A stretch of 64,000 nucleotides of DNA from Natronoarchaeum philippinense (lineage in GTDB: Archaea; Halobacteriota; Halobacteria; Halobacteriales; Natronoarchaeaceae). This document shows positions 25,012 to 33,144 of this stretch, one piece after another; within the stretch, counting starts at the first letter, position 1; every line of letters starts with the position of its first letter. The stretch spans positions 124,001-188,000 of the forward strand of contig NZ_OBEJ01000001.1 of the NCBI RefSeq assembly GCF_900215575.1. The letters are read 5' to 3'. Position numbers and translations under genes: made by a program. Under the pieces are notes generated by a model that was given only the letters and a program-made list of their open reading frames with translations, did no database searches and was not told the DNA's origin.

Positions 25012-25728
25012 CTACTGAGCGAACGGCCGCCAGCGCAACAGCGTGACCGTCAGCACGAACACGGCCGTCGAGGCGCCAAAGCCCAGCGCCGACGCGACGC
25101 CGGTGAGCGCGCTGGCCGAGCCGCCGGTGACGCCGGCGATCAGCGAGGCGATCACCGGCCACGTACAGCTGACACACGAGACCAGCCCGAGCAGCCCCGA
25201 CACCGAGGCGCGCGCGGCGTCGATGATCGTCGCGTAGACGAGATACGCCAACGCGCCGTAGCCGATGGCGTACGTGGGCAGCAGCGTCACGTCGACGTAC
25301 GCGCCGGTGTAGTGGACTGCCGGGACGAGCCCCGGCGGCCCCTGAATCGTGGTGCCGAAGCCGGTCGCGTACAGCGACGCGTCGACGGCCGACGCGGAAT
25401 CGAGGCCCAACTGCGCGGCCAGCGTCGGCCCGGGCGCGATCAGTCCTTGGATGAGTGCCAGCACGAGGAAGTACGCTCCGGCGATTGCGGCGGCGATCCG
25501 GCGCTGTCGCGGATCGGTCGGCGACGGGTCGGCGCGGTAGATTGCCCAGAGACCGACGGTGACCCAGATCATCCCGTAGATCCCGAACATCCCCAGCGTG
25601 GAGCCGGTCATCAGCAGGTACAGCAGAACGACCAGTACCTCGGTGTTGAGCGCGACGGCGTAGAGCAACAGCGTCCCGCGGTCGGGAACCATTCCGTCGA
25701 GCCGACTCGGTGTTGCGAGTTCCGACAT
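25012..25728 (-). CDS. multi-pass membrane protein downstream of ctaB
   Basis: A 238-residue protein with about six to seven transmembrane helices. The VSGLLGLVSCVSCTWPVIA segment, with a Cys-Val-Ser-Cys pair in or next to a helix, could bind a metal or form a disulphide. It starts three bases after the ctaB stop, so it is cotranscribed. Related proteins follow ctaB in haloarchaeal cox clusters (I recall DUF7546). A role in oxidase or haem assembly is inferred from position only. Confidence 0.75.
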   Translation of the reverse strand: MSELATPSRLDGMVPDRGTLLLYAVALNTEVLVVLLYLLMTGSTLGMFGIYGMIWVTVGLWAIYRADPSPTDPRQRRIAAAIAGAYFLVLALIQGLIAPGPTLAAQLGLDSASAVDASLYATGFGTTIQGPPGLVPAVHYTGAYVDVTLLPTYAIGYGALAYLVYATIIDAARASVSGLLGLVSCVSCTWPVIASLIAGVTGGSASALTGVASALGFGASTAVFVLTVTLLRWRPFAQ

Positions 25729-25731
25729 GGA

Positions 25732-27204
25732 TCAGAACGCCATGGCATCGACGATGATCGCAAGCAACAGTGCGCCCAGATAGGCGTTCGAGGCGTGGAA
25801 CGCTCTGAACGCGGCGCCTTCGGTCCGTTCGCGGTGGAGTCTGACGACCGCCCACAGGAACACCGCGCCGAACGCGACCGTGGTGACGGCGTACAGGACG
25901 CCAAGATCGGTCACGGCCGAGAGCGCGCTCGCTCCCAGCAGCGTCGCCGCCAGATACAGCAGGATGTGCTTGCGCGTCACTGCCTCGCCGCGAACGACCG
26001 GCATCATCGGGAAGCCGCCGCGAGCGTAGTCGTCCTTGTACGCCAGCGCGAGGTTGTAGAAGTGCGCTGGCGTCCACAGGAAGATCACGCCGGCGAGCGC
26101 GAGGCCCGGAATGCCGATCCTCCCGGTGACGGCGGCCCAGCCGATCATCGCCGGGAGCGCCCCTGCGGCGCCGCCGATCACGGTGTTTTGAACCGTGTTA
26201 GGCTTGAGCACCAGCGTGTAGATGACGCTGTAAAACAGGATTGCGACCAACCCGAGCGCGGCAGCGAGCAGGTTGATCTGCACGAACAGCACCAGCGAGG
26301 CGACCGTCAGCAGGCCGCCGAAGGCGAGCGCGTTGCGAACCGGGACGAGATGCGTCGCCAGCGGCCGGTCGGACGTCCGGGCCATCTTCTGGTCGACATC
26401 CCGCTCGAGCACGTGGTTGAACGTCCCGCTGGCGCCGATGGCGAGCACGCCACCGCCCAGCGTCAACAGGATCGTCCTGACGGTCAGTTCACTGGTCGCG
26501 GGTTCGGCCGCCAGTGCCATGCCGGCCGAGGCGACCAGACAGAGCAGCCACATCAGCCGCGGCTTCATGAGCCGGAAGTACGCGAACGCGGTGACGCGAG
26601 CGCGTCCCAGCACGCCGTCGGGGACCTCCGGCGTCGGCACCTCGTCGGCGGCGTCGTCGACTGGCGTCGCCTGTTCGGTAGCGTCAGACGCTGAACGATC
26701 TTCCGGCGTCGCGGTGTCGGCTTCGAGCGTCCACGCCAGCGCGAGCACGAGCGCGCCGAAGACTATGGTACCAAAGAGCAGGTGCAGCGTCGACAGCGCG
26801 CCGATTCCGGCGGTCGTCGCGGTTACGGCGCCGAGCCCGACCTGCACGGCGTACAGACCCGTAGCGACTGCGAGGCCGGCCCGAACGCGTCGGCGCGTCG
26901 CCCCGAGCCACCCGATGATCGTCGTTGCGACCACCATCGCGCCCACGAGGAGTGCGACGACCCGGTGTCCCCACGCGATGGCGAGGTCGCCCGTCGTCGG
27001 CGGCAGCACCGATCCGGTGCCACAGCCCGGCCACGAGCGACACGCCGCCGCGGCGTCCGTCAACGCCGTGGTCGCTCCGACGACGATCAGCAGATAGACG
27101 CCGACGACCGCGGCCGCGAGCAGCCACGTGAACCGCTCGTGGCTCCCCACGAGCGGGTACGCCGAACGTTCCCGCGTCGCCCCCGGCGATGTGGAACTGG
27201 TCAC
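25732..27204 (-). CDS. ctaB: haem o synthase fused to a CtaA/COX15-like domain
   Basis: A 490-residue membrane protein in two parts. Residues about 20-170 have four helices and resemble half of haem A synthase (CtaA/COX15), with WGHRVVALLVG and LSTLHLLFGTIVFG supplying candidate haem-ligand histidines and a Cys pair in CRSWPGCG. After an acidic linker (EDRSASDATEQATPVDD) comes a UbiA-type haem o synthase: FNHVLERDVDQKMARTSDRP is the farnesyl-diphosphate aspartate motif, and YKDDYARGGFPMMP the second. It converts haem b to haem o. The GTG start at 27204 is supported by a strong Shine-Dalgarno site; the ORF further upstream overlaps the coxB promoter. Confidence 0.93.
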   Translation of the reverse strand: MTSSTSPGATRERSAYPLVGSHERFTWLLAAAVVGVYLLIVVGATTALTDAAAACRSWPGCGTGSVLPPTTGDLAIAWGHRVVALLVGAMVVATTIIGWLGATRRRVRAGLAVATGLYAVQVGLGAVTATTAGIGALSTLHLLFGTIVFGALVLALAWTLEADTATPEDRSASDATEQATPVDDAADEVPTPEVPDGVLGRARVTAFAYFRLMKPRLMWLLCLVASAGMALAAEPATSELTVRTILLTLGGGVLAIGASGTFNHVLERDVDQKMARTSDRPLATHLVPVRNALAFGGLLTVASLVLFVQINLLAAALGLVAILFYSVIYTLVLKPNTVQNTVIGGAAGALPAMIGWAAVTGRIGIPGLALAGVIFLWTPAHFYNLALAYKDDYARGGFPMMPVVRGEAVTRKHILLYLAATLLGASALSAVTDLGVLYAVTTVAFGAVFLWAVVRLHRERTEGAAFRAFHASNAYLGALLLAIIVDAMAF

Positions 27205-27211
27205 GACGATA

Positions 27212-27219
27212 TTCCTCCT
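27212..27219 (-). promoter_or_regulatory. strong Shine-Dalgarno site deciding the ctaB GTG start
   Basis: Minus-strand AAGGAGGAAT lies about eight bases before the GTG at 27204. This near-consensus anti-16S match supports that start over any in-frame ATG further upstream and implies a leadered transcript; a TATA-like GACTAAATACG lies near 27239-27250. Confidence 0.65.
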
Positions 27220-27407
27220 TCTGTATTGGTTCGACTCTACGTATTTAGTCACCGCGCTTTGGCTGTCGACACCGCCCGAACGCGTCCCATCCGCGTCCCG
27301 GTTCAGGCGCCAGTCAAGCTCGCCGGCCAGTTCTCGAAAGCACTCCCGGCGACTATCGGCCCATGGAGCGTTCGTGCTCGTTCGCGTCGATGGCCGGAAA
27401 GTCAGCA

Positions 27408-27418
27408 CATATTTAACC
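27408..27418 (+). promoter_or_regulatory. TATA-like promoter of coxB
   Basis: ACATATTTAACC is centred about 30 nt ahead of the coxB ATG in GC-rich surroundings, a strong archaeal TATA box. The divergent ctaB promoter lies about 160 nt to the left. Confidence 0.6.
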
Positions 27419-27442
27419 GAGAGTTCCAAAGATTCTGGTGTC

Positions 27443-28189
27443 ATGAATAGAACGCGGAAGGCCCTGATCGCGCTGTCCGCGGCGCTGCTGTTGCTCCTCA
27501 CAGCGGCGCCGGCGGCCGCACAGGCCTCGGAGTCCGCCAGGATGATTCAGGCGCTCAACGACAAGCTGCTCGTCGTCGCCCTGCCGATCACCCTACTGGT
27601 CGAAGGGATCCTCATCTACGCGGTCCTGAAGTTCAGAAACAACGACGATCCCCAGCCGACCCAGGAGAACCGTCGTCTCGAAATCACGTGGACGATCGCC
27701 ACCGCGATCATTTTGCTGTTCGTCGGCTTCGCCGCCTTCCAAGTGATGGCGAGCCCGCAGATCAGCTCCGTCGCCCCCGACAACCAGCCCGATCCCTCCG
27801 AAGACTTCGTCATCGACGTGACGGCGACGAACACGTGGGCGTGGCAGTTCAACTACACCGGTGAGTACGACGGCGTCCAGACGACCAACGAGGTCTATCT
27901 GCCCGAGGACAGGCAGGTCTACTTCCGGATCACTGCCGAAGACTGGCTCCACATGATGCACGTTCCGGATCTCGGCCTCAAACAGCAGGCCCGGCCGGGC
28001 GTGACGAACACGATCACCACGACGCCGACCGAGACCGGACAGTACCAGGGCTACTGTACCGAGTTCTGTGGCGTCGGCCACTCCTCGATGCTCTTTACGG
28101 CACACGTCCAGACCCAAGAGAACTTCGAGGAAGAAATGCAGAGCCGGATGGCGGAAAACGGCGGCGGCAACCAGTCGGCTAGCGCATAA
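27443..28189 (+). CDS. coxB: haem-copper oxidase subunit II
   Basis: A 248-residue protein with an N-terminal signal-like helix (ALIALSAALLLLLTAAPAAAQA), two transmembrane helices (about residues 42-62 and 80-100) and an extracellular cupredoxin domain. The CuA ligands are intact: HMMHVPDLGLKQ supplies the first histidine and YCTEFCGVGHSSM supplies Cys, Glu carbonyl, Cys, His and Met. TNTWAWQFNY is the aromatic electron-entry region. The subunit receives electrons, probably from a halocyanin or other blue copper protein. It is followed by coxC. Confidence 0.96.
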   Translation: MNRTRKALIALSAALLLLLTAAPAAAQASESARMIQALNDKLLVVALPITLLVEGILIYAVLKFRNNDDPQPTQENRRLEITWTIATAIILLFVGFAAFQVMASPQISSVAPDNQPDPSEDFVIDVTATNTWAWQFNYTGEYDGVQTTNEVYLPEDRQVYFRITAEDWLHMMHVPDLGLKQQARPGVTNTITTTPTETGQYQGYCTEFCGVGHSSMLFTAHVQTQENFEEEMQSRMAENGGGNQSASA

Positions 28190-28312
28190 GCTACCTCTCG
28201 CGGATCTTCTCTGAGGGCCGACGTTCGACAGTCGCAACTCGGCTGCGAACGCGGATGGTACTCGCGGACGCGCTTGGATGGATTTTTGGTAGTCCAATTG
28301 CAACTGTCCAGT

Positions 28313-29158
28313 ATGACAGTAGCGGACGATACGACAGAAGACCACGGACACCATCTCCCGGCCGTGAAAGATTTCCCGCGGGGGTTCGGCGAGGCGAGTT
28401 GGTGGCCCTTCATCACCGCGGTCGGTGGATCGGGCTTTTACATCGGGGCTGCGCTGTACGTGATGGCCCAGCGCGACCTTTTTGGCTCGACGACGCTGGG
28501 CGGCGGCATCTTCGTCGCCAGCACCGCCCTGTTCCTCGTCGGTCTGTACGGCTGGCTGTACCACGCCTTCGTCAGCGACTTCTGGAACCGCGAGGCCGAC
28601 CATCACAACGAGACCAAGCTCCGGTGGGGGATGCTCACGTTCCTCGGCAGCGAAATCGCCACCTTCGGCGCGCTGTTCGTCTACTACTTCTTCATCCGGG
28701 CCGGCGGCCTCGGCGAGATCGGCATCCACCTGACGGGCTGGCTGGTCTTCGCTAACACGGCAATCCTGATCGCCAGCAGCTTCACCATGCACTACGCCCA
28801 CGTCGCCCTGCTCAACGAGAACCGGCGGCGCTTTGTCGCGCTGCTCGGCACGACGTTCGGACTGGGTGTGATCTTCCTCGGCGGACAGGTCTACGAGTAC
28901 TACGAATTCCTCGTCCACGAGAACTTCGGCGTGCTCGAAGGCGCGTTCAACAACGGCTTCTACGCGCTGACCGGCCTTCACGGGCTGCACGTCTCGATGG
29001 GAGCCGTGCTGCTGGGTATCGTCTTCGGCCGCTCGCTGCTGGGCCAATACTCCTCGGAGCGCCACGTCTCGGTCAGCACGGTCTCGATGTACTGGCACTT
29101 CGTCGACGTCGTCTGGGTGTTCCTCGTCGTCGTGCTGTACGTCGGCGCCTCGCTCTAA
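28313..29158 (+). CDS. coxC: haem-copper oxidase subunit III
   Basis: A 281-residue membrane protein with seven helices starting at the ATG at 28313 (MTVADDTTEDHGHHLPAVKD). Family motifs include FLGSEIATFGALFVYYFF with the conserved glutamate, GGQVYEYYEF, TGLHGLHVSMGAVLLG and the C-terminal SMYWHFVDVVWVFLFVV-like end (YWHFVDVVWVFLVVVLY). Subunit III stabilises subunit I and helps O2 entry. Cotranscription with coxB is plausible, but a TATA-like GGATTTTTGG near 28280 may give its own promoter. Confidence 0.96.
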   Translation: MTVADDTTEDHGHHLPAVKDFPRGFGEASWWPFITAVGGSGFYIGAALYVMAQRDLFGSTTLGGGIFVASTALFLVGLYGWLYHAFVSDFWNREADHHNETKLRWGMLTFLGSEIATFGALFVYYFFIRAGGLGEIGIHLTGWLVFANTAILIASSFTMHYAHVALLNENRRRFVALLGTTFGLGVIFLGGQVYEYYEFLVHENFGVLEGAFNNGFYALTGLHGLHVSMGAVLLGIVFGRSLLGQYSSERHVSVSTVSMYWHFVDVVWVFLVVVLYVGASL

Positions 29159-29176
29159 CGACGGTTTTCCGTTTTC

Positions 29177-29446
29177 ATGTCGGAGCACTCACCCGCTGTG
29201 ATCGTCCCCGACGACGCGCCCGCGTATCGGTGTCCCTACTGCGAGATGCCGTTTTCCGAGGAGCGCTACCGCACGCTGCACAAGGGCCTCGAACACGCTG
29301 GCCGCATCGACGACGCCGAGCGCGACGCGTTTCAGGACGAGTATCGCGCCGAGAGCGACCGGATCAGGGAGTTCCGGCTGAAGGTGCTCGGTAGTCTCGT
29401 CGTGCTGTACTTCGGAATCCTGTTCGCGTACATGGTGTTGGGGTAG
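29177..29446 (+). CDS. C2H2-like zinc finger membrane protein of the cox operon
   Basis: An 89-residue protein with a C2H2-like finger at residues 19-40 (CPYCEMPFSEERYRTLHKGLEH, of which the key residues are CPYC, H and H) and one transmembrane helix at the C-terminus (VLGSLVVLYFGILFAYMVLG). It starts 19 nt after coxC and is the last gene of the coxBC unit. Homologues at this position are conserved in haloarchaea (I recall DUF7410). Zinc binding is inferred; possible roles are oxidase assembly or metal sensing at the membrane. Confidence 0.8.
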   Translation: MSEHSPAVIVPDDAPAYRCPYCEMPFSEERYRTLHKGLEHAGRIDDAERDAFQDEYRAESDRIREFRLKVLGSLVVLYFGILFAYMVLG

Positions 29447-29461
29447 CTGGGATCGCTGGCC

Positions 29462-29749
29462 TCACATCCCCATGTCGGCGGCGCCGTCGGGCACCGGCAA
29501 CGCGCCCGGCGCGACGCCGAGCAGTTCTGCCGCGTGGTCTAACGCCATGTCGAACCCGTAGTATCGTTCGAGCTCGTCGCCCGCCGGCGTCGGCCGAACT
29601 TTCAGCATCGCGTACCCCTCGACGTTCTGTGCGATCGCGGCCGTGGCGCCCTCGCGGTCGAACGCGAGTACGCGCTCGTCGTCCGTGAGATAGTATCGGG
29701 CGGTGATGCCGTTCGCTTCCGCGTCGTCGACGACCTCGGCGTCGGTCAT
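29462..29749 (-). CDS. conserved haloarchaeal protein of unknown function
   Basis: A 95-residue soluble alpha/beta protein from the ATG at 29749 (MTDAEVVDDAEANGITARYYL). It has alternating predicted strands (RYYLTDDERVLAFDREGATAA, AMLKVRP) and a helical C-terminus, with no metal or catalytic motif. It faces the cox genes (convergent) and is divergent from the PadR regulator. The ORF extension to 29866 is Arg/Pro-rich and crosses that promoter, so it is excluded. No function can be given. Confidence 0.7.
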   Translation of the reverse strand: MTDAEVVDDAEANGITARYYLTDDERVLAFDREGATAAIAQNVEGYAMLKVRPTPAGDELERYYGFDMALDHAAELLGVAPGALPVPDGAADMGM

Positions 29750-29864
29750 GCGCGGTGGTTTGGAGCGGCTACAGTCGTAGCTGTCGGTTTTGCCGACCGG
29801 TCGTCGGCGTCGCCCAGCGGGGGAAAGCGCAAGCTTTGATTCTGCGGCGCCCGGCGTCTCCGCC

Positions 29865-30146
29865 ATGACGAAGTTTCTCCAGAGCGGTCGGCGGCGCGAT
29901 CTCTGTGTCCTACTGGCCGACGCGGGCGAGCTGTCAGGTCAACAGCTCAAGACGCGACTCGAAGCCCACTACGACGAGCATCTCGATCCCAAGAGCTTCT
30001 ACGGCACGCTTGACGCGCTAGTCGATTCGGGATTTCTCGACGTTCGAACGGAGGGGCTGGCCGATCGGTACTCGCTCACTGACGGCGGTCGGCGACGACT
30101 CGACGAACACGTCGCGTGGGTCCACGAGCACGTCGACGCCGAGTAA
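29865..30146 (+). CDS. PadR family transcriptional regulator
   Basis: A 93-residue winged-helix protein with the PadR pattern: helix 2-3 region LSGQQLKTRLEAHYDEHLDP, recognition helix KSFYGTLDALVDSGFLDVR, and the wing DRYSLTDGGRRRLDEHV. PadR proteins repress stress- or drug-response genes on binding small molecules. The ATG at 29865 is preferred to 29790 because the upstream part is low-complexity. The possible target is itself or the divergent 95-residue gene. Confidence 0.88.
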   Translation: MTKFLQSGRRRDLCVLLADAGELSGQQLKTRLEAHYDEHLDPKSFYGTLDALVDSGFLDVRTEGLADRYSLTDGGRRRLDEHVAWVHEHVDAE

Positions 30147-30149
30147 GTC

Positions 30150-31322
30150 TCAGTGCTCGTCGAGCACCTGATCGCCGATCGTGTTACGCAGAATCTCGCT
30201 GGTCCCCTCGTAGATCTCGTTGAGCTTTGCGTCCCGGTAGAATCGCTCGGCGGGGAAGTCCTTGGTGTAGCCGTAGCCCCCGTGGATCTGGACGCCCTCG
30301 TTGGCGACCTCGCGGGAAATCTCCGAGGCGTAGAGCTTGGCCTGCGCGGCTTCCTTGATGAAGTCCTCGCCGCGGATCTTGCGGTCGGCGGCGCGGTGCA
30401 TCAGCATGCGCGCGGCCTGCAGTTTGGTGTCCATGTCGGCGAGTTTGTGCTTGATCGACTGGAACTCGCCGATGGGCTGGTCGAACTGCTCGCGCTCGTT
30501 GGCGTACTCCGCGGCGGCGTCGAGCGCGGCCTGCGCGATGCCGACGCTGCGGGCAGCGATCGTGATTCGTCCGGCGTTGAGCGTCTTGAGCGCTTGGACG
30601 AACCCCTCGCCCTCGGCGCCGAGACGCCGCTCGGCAGGAATGTGCATGTCATCGAACCGTAGCTCGGCGGTAGGACAGCCCTTGTCGCCCAGTTTGTGCT
30701 CGGTGCCCTCGACGTGGAACCCGTCGTCGTCCTCGGGGCGGACGACGAACGAGGAGATGCCTTTGTTGCCGGCCTCTTCGTCGGTCTTGGCGAATAGGAC
30801 GACCGTGTCGGCGACCGAGCCGTTCGAGATCCAGAGCTTGCCGCCGTTGACGACGTACTCGTCGGGCTCGCCGTCGTCACCCCTGTCCCCTACCGGCTCG
30901 GCGGTCGTCTCCATCGCGGGCACGTCGCTGCCGGCACCGGGTTCCGAGAGCGCGAACGCGCCAACGTCCCGGCCCTCGTTGAGCGGCGTCAGGTAGGTCT
31001 CTTTCTGTGCGTCGTCGCCGAACTCGTAGAGCATGTTGCCCGCGAGGCTGGTGTGGGCCGCGACGACCGTCCCCAGTCCGCCGCTCCCGCGGCTGATCTC
31101 CGCCAGCGCGAGCGCGTAGCTGTGGTAGTCGAGTCCCGCACCGCCGTACTCTTCGGGGAACGGCATCCCCATCAGTCCCAGTTCGCTCATCTCGTCGATG
31201 AGATCCCGCGGGAACTCGTCGGTCTCGTCGATCTCGCTCGCTCGCGGCACGACTTCCTCGTCGACGAACTCGGCGACCATCTCGCGGATCTGTCGTTGTT
31301 CCTGACTGAGCCCGAAGTCCAT
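30150..31322 (-). CDS. acyl-CoA dehydrogenase
   Basis: A 390-residue FAD enzyme that introduces the alpha-beta double bond in acyl-CoA. Conserved blocks include GMPFPEEYGGAGLDY, FALSEPGAGSDVP (the FAD/substrate loop), GGKLWISNGSVAD and the C-terminal QIHGGYGYTKDFPAERFYRDAK. The catalytic glutamate is in LNEIYEGTSEI near residue 368. Full length for the family. Convergent with the PadR gene (3 nt gap). It fits fatty-acid or branched-chain acid oxidation together with the thiolase and mutase genes of this window; chain-length preference is unknown. Confidence 0.94.
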   Translation of the reverse strand: MDFGLSQEQRQIREMVAEFVDEEVVPRASEIDETDEFPRDLIDEMSELGLMGMPFPEEYGGAGLDYHSYALALAEISRGSGGLGTVVAAHTSLAGNMLYEFGDDAQKETYLTPLNEGRDVGAFALSEPGAGSDVPAMETTAEPVGDRGDDGEPDEYVVNGGKLWISNGSVADTVVLFAKTDEEAGNKGISSFVVRPEDDDGFHVEGTEHKLGDKGCPTAELRFDDMHIPAERRLGAEGEGFVQALKTLNAGRITIAARSVGIAQAALDAAAEYANEREQFDQPIGEFQSIKHKLADMDTKLQAARMLMHRAADRKIRGEDFIKEAAQAKLYASEISREVANEGVQIHGGYGYTKDFPAERFYRDAKLNEIYEGTSEILRNTIGDQVLDEH

Positions 31323-31462
31323 GTGCGTTTCTTCGGGGCCCGCCTCTTGACTGTTCTCATGACTAGCATCAAAAACCGTTTACAACTTGCGTCCAGTGGC
31401 TCCTCACCGAGACGATGCCTCAGACCTTTTTATCGTGGGGCTCTAGAGACGAGAGTACGAGC

Positions 31463-32623
31463 ATGGCCGACGCCCACATCGAGACAACGTTCGACGAGGA
31501 TCTGGCGTGGTGTTTCGACGCCGTCTCCGACGTCTCTCGGACGTTTGCGATCACGATTGACGCGCTAGAGGAGCCGATGGCTTCGCGGATCTGCGTGGGG
31601 TATCTCCTCTGTCGCGTCGCCGACACCGTCGAGGACGCCGGCCACATCCCCCCGGGCGTCCAGCGCGACCTGTTAGAGCAGTACGACGAGGCGCTGTCTG
31701 GCGAGCGAACGCTGGAGACGACGGCCGACGGCGGCGCCGTCGGCACCGAGGGCTCGGCGGCGGGTATCGATCACGATGCCACGCCCCACCGCAGCGTCGA
31801 ACTGCCCGAGGATGCACCGATCAACCAGTTCCGGAACGATGTCGAGGAGTGGATTCCCGAGGAGCCGGGCGAGGACGCCGACGACTGGCGGGTCGTCGCG
31901 GCCGCCCCGCGCATCGTTCGGACCTACGAGTCGCTGCCGCCCGCCGACCGCGAGGCGATCCGCGGACCGGTCCGGGAGCTCGTCGGCGGGATGGCCGAGT
32001 TCGTCGACCGCTACGCCGACGACGGCGGCCTGCGCATCGGAACGCCGGACGAACTCGAAGAGTACTGCTGGTACGCCGCCGGGACGGTCGGCGATCTGGT
32101 CACCAACCTGCTGGCCCGCGGCGTCGACGCCGAACGCGAGGACGTGTTAGAGGACAACGCCCGCTCGTTCGCGCTGTTGCTCCAACTCGTCAACGTCGCC
32201 AAGGACGTGACCGACGACTACCGCGAGGAGAACAACGTCTACCTGCCCGCGACGTGGCTCTCGGAGGCCGGCGTCTCGCAGGACGCCGTCTGCGAGTCCG
32301 ACAACGTCGGTCCGGTGGCTTCCGTCGTCGAGCGCGTCACTGACCGGGCCGCGGGCTATCTCGACGACGCCCAGACCTACCTCGAAGCGCTCCCCGAACA
32401 CCGCGGCAACACGCTGGCTGCGTGGGCGATCCCCTACCTGCTCGCGGTCGGGACGATCCGCGAACTCCGCGAGCGTCCCGAGGACGTGCTGCGCGAGGAC
32501 GGCGTCAAAGTCCCGAAACCCGAGGTGCTGATGCTGGTCGCGCAGTTCGAGCGCGGCGTCGAGAAGGCCGCGCTCGACGATCTGCGGCGTCAGATCGAGC
32601 AGGCGCCGCTTCACCGCCACTGA
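31463..32623 (+). CDS. squalene/phytoene synthase family enzyme, most like squalene synthase
   Basis: A 386-residue prenyl-diphosphate head-to-head synthase. The first aspartate motif is CRVADTVEDAG (DTVED, as in squalene synthases), the middle motif YCWYAAGTVGDLVTNLL matches the YCxYVAGLVG region, and the second aspartate motif is VAKDVTDDYREENNVYLP. These favour squalene synthase over phytoene synthase, though bifunctionality cannot be ruled out. An acidic, low-complexity insert (residues ~85-130) is typical of haloarchaea. TATA-like TTTTTATCG lies about 30 nt before the ATG. Product would feed membrane squalene or carotenoid/menaquinone routes. Confidence 0.9.
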   Translation: MADAHIETTFDEDLAWCFDAVSDVSRTFAITIDALEEPMASRICVGYLLCRVADTVEDAGHIPPGVQRDLLEQYDEALSGERTLETTADGGAVGTEGSAAGIDHDATPHRSVELPEDAPINQFRNDVEEWIPEEPGEDADDWRVVAAAPRIVRTYESLPPADREAIRGPVRELVGGMAEFVDRYADDGGLRIGTPDELEEYCWYAAGTVGDLVTNLLARGVDAEREDVLEDNARSFALLLQLVNVAKDVTDDYREENNVYLPATWLSEAGVSQDAVCESDNVGPVASVVERVTDRAAGYLDDAQTYLEALPEHRGNTLAAWAIPYLLAVGTIRELRERPEDVLREDGVKVPKPEVLMLVAQFERGVEKAALDDLRRQIEQAPLHRH

Positions 32624-32665
32624 CGGGCGTCGGCGTCGCGCCAAGCGAGGAATCCTTTTGCCATC

Positions 32666-32683
32666 GTCGCGCGTACGTCCGGC
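32666..32683 (+). promoter_or_regulatory. 18-nt leader element, copy 1
   Basis: The sequence GTCGCGCGTACGTCCGGC ends one base before the ATG at 32685 and recurs identically, at the same spacing, ahead of the gene at 34358. A CCTTTTGCC box lies at 32654-32662, about 27 nt before the ATG, so the element would span the transcription start of a leaderless mRNA. The central CGTACG is a palindrome. It may be an operator or an initiator region; the adjacent ribbon-helix-helix gene is a candidate reader. Confidence 0.6.
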
Positions 32684-32684
32684 C

Positions 32685-33143
32685 ATGACTCTCGATGTCG
32701 AGCCGCCCGAGCCGCCCGAACTCGTCGAGCAGGTCCCCGACGACTACGAGGGCGACCATCTCGAAGACGATCCCGAGTACCACCGCAACGACCTCGAAAC
32801 GTTTCTCCGAGAGGGCGCGTGGGAACAGTCGTTCGAGCAGTGGAGCGCAACCACGGATCTCGATACCGAGGAGTTCCAAATCGCCCGAGAGCTGGAGCTG
32901 TTCGGCTCGTTCGATTTTTTCTGGGACGACTTCGCCGATCGGGTCGGCTACAGCGCGCCCGGCATCCCCGAGGACTGGCGCGAGCGCGAGTACCATCCCG
33001 ACCTCGACTCGTGGGGCGCCGTCTCGGGGATCAACGCGGCGATGACCGAACTCGGACAGATCGTCTCGGACGTTCTGGAGGAGGAGTACGTCGACTGGGA
33101 CGCCGACTACGAGGCGCCCGACGATCTGCCCGATTTCGACTAG
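32685..33143 (+). CDS. acidic conserved protein of unknown function
   Basis: A 152-residue, highly acidic, aromatic-rich soluble protein (ELELFGSFDFFWDDFADRVGY, with WGAVSGINAAMTELG in the C-terminal half). The high Asp/Glu and Trp/Tyr/Phe content is notable; no signal peptide, membrane helix or metal motif is seen. It is preceded by the 18-nt leader element shared with the gene at 34358, implying common control. It converges on the ThuA-like gene. I do not recognise the family. Confidence 0.7.
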   Translation: MTLDVEPPEPPELVEQVPDDYEGDHLEDDPEYHRNDLETFLREGAWEQSFEQWSATTDLDTEEFQIARELELFGSFDFFWDDFADRVGYSAPGIPEDWREREYHPDLDSWGAVSGINAAMTELGQIVSDVLEEEYVDWDADYEAPDDLPDFD

Positions 33144-33144
33144 T

